Assembly: GCA_015231815.1 (NCBI GenBank)
Contig: JADGAW010000031.1
Coordinates: 1-15,466 of the forward strand
Origin: Nitrospinota bacterium
GTDB lineage: Bacteria; Nitrospinota_A; JADGAW01
Length of the DNA stretch: 15,466 nucleotides
Reading direction: 5' to 3'
The position numbers and the translations under genes were made by a program. Shown piece by piece: positions 7,842 through 13,892 of the stretch (positions are counted from its first letter, which is position 1; every line of letters begins with the position of its first letter). The notes under the pieces were generated by a model. It had not been told where the DNA came from. It worked only from the letters and a program-made list of their open reading frames with translations, and ran no database searches.

Positions 7842-8062
7842 TTTTGCCTCCTGTATAAGTCAAAATTACATAAATTTCCCTAGGCAAAGCAATATCCTTG
7901 CCAATAATAGAAGGGAAAATTACCATAATAGATGAACTTTTCAGTAAATGTAGAGCTAATGAAAAAATAGCATTATCACTCGAACAGGCTTAAGGAGGAG
8001 CTTAAGACTAAGGCATTTAGAATACTACGGGTTGAATAAATAAATGGGTGAAGTGGGTTTAT
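7842..8062. other. Intergenic region between flgJ and the HD-GYP gene
   Basis: A 221-bp gap without a convincing gene. It contains the flgJ promoter and ribosome-binding site. It also holds an imperfect repeat of CTTAAG on both sides of GAGGAG (about 7989-8006). At the HD-GYP stop there is a 9-bp AT-rich inverted repeat (TTGAATAAA at 8032-8040 and TTTATTCAA at 8058-8066). The latter could weakly end the HD-GYP transcript, but there is no T-run and the stem is weak. Confidence 0.5.
7888..7903 (-). promoter_or_regulatory. Sigma-54 (-24/-12) promoter of the flgJ-flgN-flgK-flgL operon
   Basis: Read on the - strand the site is TGGCAAGGATATTGCT. It matches the sigma-54 consensus TGGCACGNNNNTTGCW at all defined positions except A for C at the sixth base, with the correct GG-to-GC spacing. 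Transcription would begin near 7877, leaving a leader of about 36 nt before the flgJ ATG at 7841, with AGGAGG at 7847-7852. Sigma-54 control of hook-junction genes is known in many flagellated bacteria; the activator and its upstream binding sites are not identified here. Confidence 0.8.
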
Positions 8063-9166
8063 TCAATCGTTCGGCTTGAACTCAAACTGCATGGAAAAGA
8101 GGTTGAAATCCTTGAGAAGGGCTGGAGAGAACTGATTTTCCCACGAGAGCAATCTTCTGAGAGCATCTTTGACCATCATTTTCTTGTCCAGACCAATTTG
8201 CGTTGTCAAGGTATCAAAAGTGTCAATGATAGAGACAATCTGGGATATCTTGTCAAGTTCATCTCCCTTTTTTTGCTTCGGGTATCCTGACCCGTCAACC
8301 CGCTCATGATGGTTAGCAATGATTTGTAACGACTCGTCAGGAAGTCCGGACTTCCTGACGAAATCAATGCTGCGGTCAATATGTTTTTTGTAGTGCTCAT
8401 AGTCAACACTTTCTTTGCTGTAAACTTCCTTGCTCAGGTTCCCGAAGTCATGGAAAAGAGCTGCCATCGCAGCGTTCAGCGTCACTTCTTTCTCCCATTG
8501 CTGGTAAATTCCGAACATTAACGTCAGAAAACAGCTATTCACTGAGTGGGTCGCAATAAAATCATCAGGACTTGGGATATCATAAATAATCTCGGTAACA
8601 TTCCCCTCATGGACATTGTTGTATTCCGTAATTATTTTCGCCTCAAGTTCATCAAAAGAAAGTGTCTCCCCTTGAAAATATTTATTGACACAATCATCAA
8701 CATACTTCTTGAACTCCTTGACTTCCGGGCAGAGGGTATGGGAAAGCTTCATCCTTTTGTAGTACTCCACCTCCTTTTGGTGGTTCAGTAAACCAAAGAC
8801 TTTTTCGAGAAATATCTCCGGAGTGGCTTTAAGCTTGAGTTTGTTAATGAAATCATTTGCCCCCGCCTCAATAAGCTTGGAAATCTCCGCCGGATTGTCC
8901 TCTCCAGACAAAATAATAACAGGAATACCTGATTTTTCTTTGTAGGGGAAACGCCTAATCTCCCGTAACGTCTGAAGCCCGTCAAGTACAGGCATATAGT
9001 AGTCAAGAACGATCAGGGAGACATGGTTATTTCTCAAAGCATCCAGTGCTTTTGACCCATTATCCGCCTGCAAGACCTCAAACCCTTTTTTAGTCAGGAT
9101 TTTATTTCCTACATGCCTGATGATGGGGCTATCATCTACCAGCAAAATTTTCGTTTTTCCAGTCAT
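8063..9166 (-). CDS. Response regulator with receiver domain and HD-GYP (putative c-di-GMP phosphodiesterase) domain
   Basis: A 367-aa two-domain regulator. Residues 1-125 are a CheY-like receiver: acidic pair Asp11/Asp12, phospho-acceptor Asp55 in LIVLDYYMP, a Ser at 87 in ILSGED, and Lys109 in FINK. Residues about 200-345 are an HD-GYP domain, a metal-dependent hydrolase that usually degrades c-di-GMP. It has His239-Asp240, His262, His286-His287-Glu288 and the signature DGSGYP (291-296), plus Asp315 in IIDTFD. The HD motif reads HDFGN rather than the usual HDIGK. The distance from HD to the next metal-site His (24 residues) is shorter than in RpfG-type proteins (about 30), so activity should not be assumed. 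The start ATG has no good ribosome-binding site. It overlaps the stop of an upstream decayed frame (ATGA), suggesting former translational coupling. GC content in sampled lines is 47-50%, clearly above neighbouring genes. Confidence 0.92.
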   Translation of the reverse strand: MTGKTKILLVDDSPIIRHVGNKILTKKGFEVLQADNGSKALDALRNNHVSLIVLDYYMPVLDGLQTLREIRRFPYKEKSGIPVIILSGEDNPAEISKLIEAGANDFINKLKLKATPEIFLEKVFGLLNHQKEVEYYKRMKLSHTLCPEVKEFKKYVDDCVNKYFQGETLSFDELEAKIITEYNNVHEGNVTEIIYDIPSPDDFIATHSVNSCFLTLMFGIYQQWEKEVTLNAAMAALFHDFGNLSKEVYSKESVDYEHYKKHIDRSIDFVRKSGLPDESLQIIANHHERVDGSGYPKQKKGDELDKISQIVSIIDTFDTLTTQIGLDKKMMVKDALRRLLSWENQFSPALLKDFNLFSMQFEFKPND

Positions 9167-9466
9167 TTGTTTGTGCTTATGGTTGTATCCTCAATAATAT
9201 CCCAAAAATAAGGAAACCTTACTGAGAAAACTTTTCCTTTAGACGCTATTCCGTAACATGTCGTTTGTTCAAGGGATGCTATTATTACCTGTGATGATTA
9301 TACATCTCCTGATGAAGATATTTCCAGCATTATAAAATGAACAAAACCCTCATGTAAGAATAGATTTCTTGCTTGAAGAGCTTTATCTTCCTCATATTTA
9401 AATGAAATTATTGGGGATTTAGATTCCTCCCAAAAAACGACTATTTATTTCTTTTTTCAAATGCAT
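9163..9466 (-). pseudogene. Decayed small gene upstream of and overlapping the HD-GYP gene, family not recognised
   Basis: On the - strand a single frame from 9444 down to 9163 reads 48 codons (starting IVVFWEESKS), one TAA at 9298-9300, then 44 more codons (YGIASKGKVFSVRFPYFWDI among them) to a TGA. That TGA overlaps the HD-GYP ATG as ATGA. The translated text looks protein-like on both sides of the internal stop (EEDKALQARNLFLHEG is a good example). Upstream, ATG at 9466 opens a short frame (MHLKKEINSRF) that would join the main frame after a one-base shift near the T-run at 9434-9439. I read this as a gene of about 105 codons, broken by a frameshift and a stop. The FSVRFP segment faintly recalls histidine-kinase C-termini, but the residues before it do not fit, so no family is assigned. 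Confidence 0.45.
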
Positions 9467-9811
9467 AGATGAGGTTAAACTTTGTCAAGATTCTATTGAA
9501 GATTGTTGGGAAGGGAGTTATTGCCAAAATTGAGGGCATCCATCAGCAACCCACTTTTTAATGCCAATGCATGTAACACGGTCAGATACGGGATAGGTGG
9601 CATTGGACGGGTTAACGAGAAACCCCTTTGGCTGATTAAAAATATCCAGAGTTTTTTCAAGGGATTTGATGTCATTTTTAGTTGTGTTCAATGCGCATTT
9701 AATTTCTATAGGTACAAGTACATTTCCCTTAAAAACCAAATGCTTTTATAAATAGAGTCTGCTTCAGATTTTATGTAGATACATTTCGTGGTAAAGAACA
9801 AAGAAATACCC
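9167..9811. other. 645-bp region without an intact gene between the HD-GYP gene and flhB
   Basis: No intact reading frame is convincing here. It holds the two decayed frames listed separately (9163-9466 and 9518-9800), both on the - strand. It also has a 7-bp inverted repeat (AAGGAAA at about 9209-9215 and TTTCCTT near 9233-9239). No clear terminator follows flhB, and no sigma-54 or strong sigma-70 promoter is visible ahead of the HD-GYP gene. Confidence 0.5.
9518..9800 (-). pseudogene. Remnant of a DUF4143-type ATPase C-terminus (nuclease-like fold)
   Basis: The - strand frame ending with TAA at 9518-9520 contains VFKGNVLVPIEIKCALNTTK followed by DIKSLEKTLDIF. This matches the pattern (small-residue, P-I-E-V/I-K, then a helix ending in D-L-x-x-L) seen at the end of AAA-type ATPases with a DUF4143 domain. 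There is no ATG: the frame opens at a TTG (9739) just behind a stop. In another frame, immediately upstream (about 9742-9790), sits YIKSEADSIYK, which resembles the preceding 'E-A/V-D-F-I' strand of the same domain. The two halves are in different frames, so the piece is a frameshifted 3' fragment with the ATPase part missing. Such ATPases are often accessory or toxin-like genes, which fits a scar of past insertion. Assignment is from pattern memory only. Confidence 0.45.
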
Positions 9812-10885
9812 TTACGCAACCTGTCTGTTACCTTTGAGTTTGTAGATATATGCTAGAACTTCTGCTACCGCTTGATAGAGTTCCGGAGGAATAATATCAC
9901 CGATTTCAGTGGTTTTGAATATTGAACGGGCAAGAGGCTTATCCTCAACGATTGGTACATTATTTTCCATGGCAATCTCTCTTATTTTTAGTGCAATTTT
10001 ATCCTGTCCTTTTGCAACAACAGTAGGAGCATGCATTCCTTCTTCGTACTTAAGTGCTATTGCAAAGTGGGTTGGGTTGGTAATTACAACATCTGCTGTA
10101 GGTACTTCCTGCATCATTCTTTTTCTTGCCATATCCATCTGAGCCTGTCTGATTCTTCGCTTTGTTTCCGGGTTTCCTTCTGTTTGTTTTGCTTCGTCCT
10201 TAACTTCCTGCTTGGTCATTTTCAATTTATCGTTATGATCCCATTTCTGAAAGGAAAAATCTGCTGCTGCCATAGCTATCATGACTAATAGAATATAGAA
10301 AACAATTTTCAAAGAAACAGTAACCATATAAACCATAAACTCACCCGTACTCATAAAAGCTGTGTAAGGAAGGGTACTAAGTTCCTGTGATACAGCAAGA
10401 AATGCCACGGTACCGGTAACTCCAATTTTAAAAAGTGACTTTGCAAGTTCAACAAGTGATTGAACGGAAAAAATTCGTTTTACCCCTTTCATTGGGTTTA
10501 TTTTGGAAAATTTTGGCTGCAAAGGCTCTAAGGTAAACAAAAAGCCTCCAATTTGGGCAACATTGGCAAAAAAACTAACAACAAGCAGTGCTAAAAAACA
10601 GGGTAATACTGCCTGAAGGAGATGTAAAAATGCAGTGTCAAAAAGCATATTGGTCGTCTCAAGCCCAATATCCAACTTAGGCACTTCACTAAAGTAATAG
10701 CGCATCATTTCAGTAAGTTCACTATAAAGGTGCTCACCGGACATAGTAAGAGCCAATAAACCAGCAAACATAACTGCAACAAAAGAAACTTCCTTTGACT
10801 TTGCGACCTGCCCTTTTTGTCGTGCGTCTCCTAGACGCTTACTGGTAGGTTCTTCCGTTTTCGATGTTTTATCCTCGTCTGCCAT
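9812..10885 (-). CDS. flhB: Flagellar export gate protein and substrate-specificity switch FlhB
   Basis: FlhB is an inner-membrane part of the flagellar type III export gate; its cytoplasmic domain switches export from rod/hook to filament substrates. Length is 357 aa (Salmonella 383). The N-terminus is the standard TEEPTSKRLGDARQKGQVAKSKE (residues 10-32). Four hydrophobic segments follow at about 33-50, 88-110, 145-165 and 185-208. After them comes the charged linker and the autocleavage motif N270-P271-T272-H273 in DVVITNPTHFAIALKY. The C-terminal FlhBC part (VEDKPLARSIFKT, then IPPELYQAVAEVLAYIY) is intact. It starts 6 bp after the fliR stop and is the last gene of the operon. flhA, its usual neighbour, does not follow. 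Confidence 0.98.
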   Translation of the reverse strand: MADEDKTSKTEEPTSKRLGDARQKGQVAKSKEVSFVAVMFAGLLALTMSGEHLYSELTEMMRYYFSEVPKLDIGLETTNMLFDTAFLHLLQAVLPCFLALLVVSFFANVAQIGGFLFTLEPLQPKFSKINPMKGVKRIFSVQSLVELAKSLFKIGVTGTVAFLAVSQELSTLPYTAFMSTGEFMVYMVTVSLKIVFYILLVMIAMAAADFSFQKWDHNDKLKMTKQEVKDEAKQTEGNPETKRRIRQAQMDMARKRMMQEVPTADVVITNPTHFAIALKYEEGMHAPTVVAKGQDKIALKIREIAMENNVPIVEDKPLARSIFKTTEIGDIIPPELYQAVAEVLAYIYKLKGNRQVA

Positions 10886-10891
10886 TTTCTC

Positions 10892-11671
10892 TTACATTAA
10901 CTTTAATATTTGAACAATGGTAAATCCGAGCTGATTGAACTCCCTTGAGAGTATCGTGTAAGCAATAGGTAAAATCAACGACATCATGAGGAGTCCAAGC
11001 AATATCTGTAAAGGCAGCCCTACAACAAAAATATTCATTTGAGGAACTGTTCTTGCCAAAACACCAAGTCCTACTTGTAAAAAAAATAGAACGGCTAAAA
11101 CAGGTGCTGCAAGCTGTAAAGCAACAACAAATATTGCTGAGGTCATTTGTACCAGAGTTTCCAATAAACCACCGGTTAAGGTAAACCCACCAGGTGATAT
11201 TGCCTGAAAGGAATAAAGAATTCCCTGTATATACCAGTGATGAGCATCTACTGCAAGAAATACCAGCAATGCAAAAATGTTTAGGGATTGGGAGGTAATG
11301 GAAATCTGGGTGTTAGAAACCGGATCCATAACGTTTACAATGGCAAAGCCCATCTGAAAGCCGATAACCTGTCCTGCCAATTTAGCTGCAGCGAAAATAA
11401 CATGTGAGGCAAAACCAACACAAACACCAATCATCATTTCAGAAAAGAGCAAAGGAGCAAGTTCAATAATGGAATTATGTTCACTAACTGGAAGATGTAC
11501 ATCAACAATGGAAAATGAGGAAAGGGTTAAAAAGAAGATTAGACCAATCTTTACCTGCATTGGTGTATTTTGGTTTCCCAAAATAGGACTGGACACAACA
11601 ATAGAACCAATTCTAAAAAATACCAGAATGAATTCCTGAAACTGGGTATAGTTAAAATCAAAAAGGTTCAT
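10892..11671 (-). CDS. fliR: Flagellar export gate protein FliR
   Basis: FliR is an integral membrane protein that assembles with FliP and FliQ into the helical export-gate core. Length is 259 aa, normal for the family, with about six strongly hydrophobic segments. The start region (FQEFILVFFRIGSIVVSSPIL, residues about 11-31) carries the conserved Arg of FliR. The middle shows QVIGFQMGFAIVNVMDPVSN, and the end shows the LPLQILLGLLMMSLILP motif. The chosen ATG has no evident Shine-Dalgarno sequence, but it gives the usual FliR length. An 88-bp gap after fliQ is the largest inside this operon; nothing recognisable was seen in it. Confidence 0.97.
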   Translation of the reverse strand: MNLFDFNYTQFQEFILVFFRIGSIVVSSPILGNQNTPMQVKIGLIFFLTLSSFSIVDVHLPVSEHNSIIELAPLLFSEMMIGVCVGFASHVIFAAAKLAGQVIGFQMGFAIVNVMDPVSNTQISITSQSLNIFALLVFLAVDAHHWYIQGILYSFQAISPGGFTLTGGLLETLVQMTSAIFVVALQLAAPVLAVLFFLQVGLGVLARTVPQMNIFVVGLPLQILLGLLMMSLILPIAYTILSREFNQLGFTIVQILKLM

Positions 11672-11759
11672 TGAAATGCATATTAATTTTAGTCTTAAAC
11701 CAATTGAATGATAGCGATAGAAATAATCAGTTCATTCCTTGTGAGCTACTCTTCATCCA

Positions 11760-12029
11760 TTACTGGATATATGTCGGTATATTGGTCAACAGGTTAGTGG
11801 TGAAATCAACCATTAGCTGCATCATCCATGGAAAAAAGGCAACAATTGCCACTCCCACTGCAACAATTTTTGGAATAAAGGTAAGGGTCATTTCCTGAAT
11901 TGACGTTACTGCCTGAAAAATTGAAACCAAAACACCTACAAGTAAACCAACTCCTAGCATCGGTAATGAAAGCATTAATGCAACCTCAAAAGCCTCCCGC
12001 CAAAAACCTATTAAAAAATCCTGACTCAT
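11760..12029 (-). CDS. fliQ: Flagellar export gate protein FliQ
   Basis: An 89-aa protein with two hydrophobic hairpin segments (about residues 17-40 and 51-78), exactly the size and layout of FliQ. It packs around FliP and FliR in the export gate. Conserved family features include LSLPMLGVGLLVGVLVSIFQ followed by AVTSIQEMTLTFIPK. GGAGGT lies upstream of the ATG, partly across the fliP stop; the gap to fliP is 3 bp, implying coupled expression. Confidence 0.97.
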   Translation of the reverse strand: MSQDFLIGFWREAFEVALMLSLPMLGVGLLVGVLVSIFQAVTSIQEMTLTFIPKIVAVGVAIVAFFPWMMQLMVDFTTNLLTNIPTYIQ

Positions 12030-12032
12030 ATC

Positions 12033-12803
12033 CTAACCTCCATAACTTCGAACAAGTGAACCTACAATTAAGTACCAGCCATCGACCAATACAAACAACA
12101 TTAATTTAAACGGCAATGAAATCATTACAGGAGGTAGCATCATCATACCCATTGACATAAGAACTGATGCAACAACCATATCCAATATAAGGAAGGGAAC
12201 ATAAATAAGAAAACCGATTTGAAACCCAGTTTTAAGCTCACTGATAATGAAACTTGGAATTACGACGGTAAGTGGTAAATCATCAACATTCCTTGGCTTT
12301 GGGTGATTACCAATTCTCATGAAGAGAGCAAGGTCTTTTTCTCTTGTTTGTTTAATCATAAACATTTTTAAAGGATCCATTGCCTTTTTCAATGCATCTG
12401 CCTGAGTCATTTTCTTATCAAGGTATGGCTGTAAAGCATTTGAATTAATATCAGAAAAAACCGGTGCCATAATAAAAAAGGTCAGAAATAGTGCGAGACC
12501 AATAACAATTTGGTTCGGGGGCATTGACTGAGTTCCCATTGCCTGCCTGAGAAACGCCAAAACAACAACAATCCGGGCAAAGGAGGTTGTCATGATTAAT
12601 ATTGCTGGTGCAAGGGAAAGAACTGTCAGGAGCATCAATACCTGAAGACTTAAAGCTACATCATCTGGGTTTGATGAACCTTTCATTTCAACGTTCAGAG
12701 ATGGCAGGGAGAAGCCTTCAGCATATACATTTGATGGAATAATCAAAAGAATTACCAATAAGGCTGCTGCTTTGAGAAAAATTTTCAAAAACTCTTTGTT
12801 CAC
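12033..12803 (-). CDS. fliP: Flagellar export gate protein FliP
   Basis: FliP forms the pentameric core of the flagellar export gate. With the start used here it is 256 aa. It has a cleavable signal peptide (hydrophobic residues about 9-22, then SNVYAEG), a short periplasmic stretch, and four membrane segments. The family signature MGTQSMPPNQIVIGLALFLTF is present, as are MKxFMxKQTREKDLALF-like and LPFKLMLFVLVDGWYLIVGS segments. Start choice: an ATG lies at 12815, but GGAGGT at 12808-12813 falls inside that reading, 4-5 bases before a GTG at 12803. The GTG is the better start and costs only four residues. It is the first gene of fliP-fliQ-fliR-flhB; fliO, fliN and fliM are not upstream. Confidence 0.96.
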   Translation of the reverse strand: MNKEFLKIFLKAAALLVILLIIPSNVYAEGFSLPSLNVEMKGSSNPDDVALSLQVLMLLTVLSLAPAILIMTTSFARIVVVLAFLRQAMGTQSMPPNQIVIGLALFLTFFIMAPVFSDINSNALQPYLDKKMTQADALKKAMDPLKMFMIKQTREKDLALFMRIGNHPKPRNVDDLPLTVVIPSFIISELKTGFQIGFLIYVPFLILDMVVASVLMSMGMMMLPPVMISLPFKLMLFVLVDGWYLIVGSLVRSYGG

Positions 12804-12807
12804 TATT

Positions 12808-12813
12808 ACCTCC
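12808..12813 (-). promoter_or_regulatory. fliP: Ribosome-binding site that places the fliP start at GTG 12803
   Basis: GGAGGT on the - strand overlaps the second and third codons of the longer ATG reading and sits at ideal distance before the GTG at 12801-12803. The flgJ gene has the same spacing (AGGAGG, 5 bases, start codon). Confidence 0.65.
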
Positions 12814-12815
12814 AT

Positions 12816-13007
12816 GTAATTTAGACAAAATTATGTCAATAAACTGTTTCATATCAATCTTTATGCCATAAGGAAAAAAATTCCTCTTATTACTAAAAAT
12901 GGTGGGAATAAATTTCCATCTTCTGCACATTAATTTTCAATATAAAGGTGAAACAAACAGTTGTTGTGACCGATGTATAAGATGGTTTCAATGGTTTTGA
13001 AACAATT
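12816..13007. other. Divergent intergenic region between fliP and the PilZ gene
   Basis: Apart from the two candidate sigma-54 sites, it contains a near-palindrome GACAAAATTATGTC at 12825-12838, just upstream of fliP, which could be an operator. If an enhancer-binding activator serves both directions, its sites should be in here; I cannot name a specific one. Confidence 0.35.
12853..12868 (-). promoter_or_regulatory. Candidate degenerate sigma-54 promoter for the fliP operon
   Basis: On the - strand the site reads TGGCATAAAGATTGAT. The -24 half TGGCA and the TTG of the -12 half are in register with the consensus, but three defined bases differ, including the important C of the -12 GC. Its distance to the fliP start codon (about 50 bp) is close to that of the better flgJ promoter (about 47 bp). 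Only suggestive. Confidence 0.3.
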
Positions 13008-13023
13008 TGGCACGGGAGGTGCA
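13008..13023 (+). promoter_or_regulatory. Sigma-54 (-24/-12) promoter of the PilZ gene
   Basis: TGGCACGGGAGGTGCA matches TGGCACGNNNNTTGCW at every defined base except G for T at position 12, with exact GG-to-GC spacing. Transcription would start near 13034. The site lies inside a longer possible reading frame that opens at 12973, so it rules out that upstream ATG as the start of the PilZ protein. Confidence 0.8.
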
Positions 13024-13072
13024 AAATGCATAATGCGAACTGATTTATTTACGCAATTATTTCATTTTTTTC

Positions 13073-13078
13073 AAGGAG
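13073..13078 (+). promoter_or_regulatory. Ribosome-binding site of the PilZ gene
   Basis: AAGGAG 8 bases before the ATG at 13087, downstream of the sigma-54 promoter, fixes the start of the PilZ protein. Confidence 0.8.
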
Positions 13079-13086
13079 ACAGAATT

Positions 13087-13854
13087 ATGAAGTTAAAAGA
13101 TTATTTTTCCAGAATAAAGGCAATTAAATCCGTCATGAACAACCTGACTCAGGAACGGGAAAACAAAATCCTCACACACCTGAATAAAGTCTGTAGTAAA
13201 AATAAACCGTTGGAACTATCCCTCGAAAATAGTTTTCTGACGTATAAAAGTATGTTCGTAAGTGCAATTGATGGAGTTGAGTCTCAGGGAATATTAATTG
13301 ATACAATGATGCCAATTGAAGGGGATGCAAGACTAAAACCCGGAACAGATGTCCATATTAGCTATAACTATGGGATGTCGAGGTATAAATTCGACACAAA
13401 GGTAAAAAGTAAGGTCATGGTGCAATTTCCAGCATATTACCTGGAATTACCTCAAAATATTATCAGTGCAGATAAACGGTACGATTATCGACTGCCAACA
13501 AAAAAATCCAAACCTATCTTAATTGACAGAAGTGGCGATAGAATACTTTCCAGCCTGCTTTCAAAGTCAATGATAAAAAACTTTACGAATGACGGAATTT
13601 GTATTTACATTCCGCCAGTTACTCAAATCACTGAAGGACTTAACTTTCTTAGTGAGTTATTTTCTCGTTTTTTTCTCAGACTCCCTGATTCAACTCTCAC
13701 TAACCCTATAAAGGCATCCTGCAGATACATTAAACCTGCTTACTCAAGTAATGGTTATGTTTGTGGACTTCGGTTTGATGATATTAATCATTGGGATAAG
13801 ACGAAGTTGATGAATATGTATGATGACAGAAAGAGAGAACTCAGGTTAGCTTAA
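13087..13854 (+). CDS. YcgR-like PilZ-domain protein, putative c-di-GMP-responsive flagellar regulator
   Basis: With the start at 13087 the protein is 255 aa; a longer frame from 12973 is excluded because the promoter lies inside it. Residues about 40-125 look like a YcgR-type N-terminal beta domain (a SAIDGVESQGILIDTMMP strand pair, then GTDVHISYNYG). Residues about 128-245 look like a PilZ domain: the c-di-GMP-binding R-x3-R motif is RYDYR (131-135), and the second motif (D/N-x-S-x-x-G) appears as NFTNDG (165-170) with Thr for Ser. It ends in CGLRFDDINHWDKTKL, a typical PilZ close. YcgR proteins slow the flagellar motor when c-di-GMP is high. A motility role is inferred from architecture, the sigma-54 promoter and divergence from fliP. 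No signal peptide or membrane segment. The stop is 38 bp from the convergent beta-oxidation gene. Confidence 0.82.
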   Translation: MKLKDYFSRIKAIKSVMNNLTQERENKILTHLNKVCSKNKPLELSLENSFLTYKSMFVSAIDGVESQGILIDTMMPIEGDARLKPGTDVHISYNYGMSRYKFDTKVKSKVMVQFPAYYLELPQNIISADKRYDYRLPTKKSKPILIDRSGDRILSSLLSKSMIKNFTNDGICIYIPPVTQITEGLNFLSELFSRFFLRLPDSTLTNPIKASCRYIKPAYSSNGYVCGLRFDDINHWDKTKLMNMYDDRKRELRLA

Positions 13855-13892
13855 AGAAAGAACTTCTATTGTTTATTTGAGAATTAATCTGC

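Noticed and set aside
9163..9297. Histidine-kinase C-terminus upstream of the response regulator, suggested by the FSVRFP segment
   Set aside because: The residues further upstream in the same frame show no G-box (GTGLGL-like) or other kinase motif, so the similarity is too short to support a family call.
9503..9751. Open frame on the + strand across the DUF4143-like remnant
   Set aside because: Antisense to the more convincing - strand fragment; no ribosome-binding site and no recognisable motif.
12718..12930. Possible fliO upstream of fliP on the - strand
   Set aside because: The 70-codon frame overlaps the start of fliP in another frame, has no membrane segment like FliO and no ribosome-binding site.
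12973..13086. N-terminal extension of the PilZ protein from ATG 12973
   Set aside because: The sigma-54 promoter lies inside it, and a good ribosome-binding site precedes the ATG at 13087.
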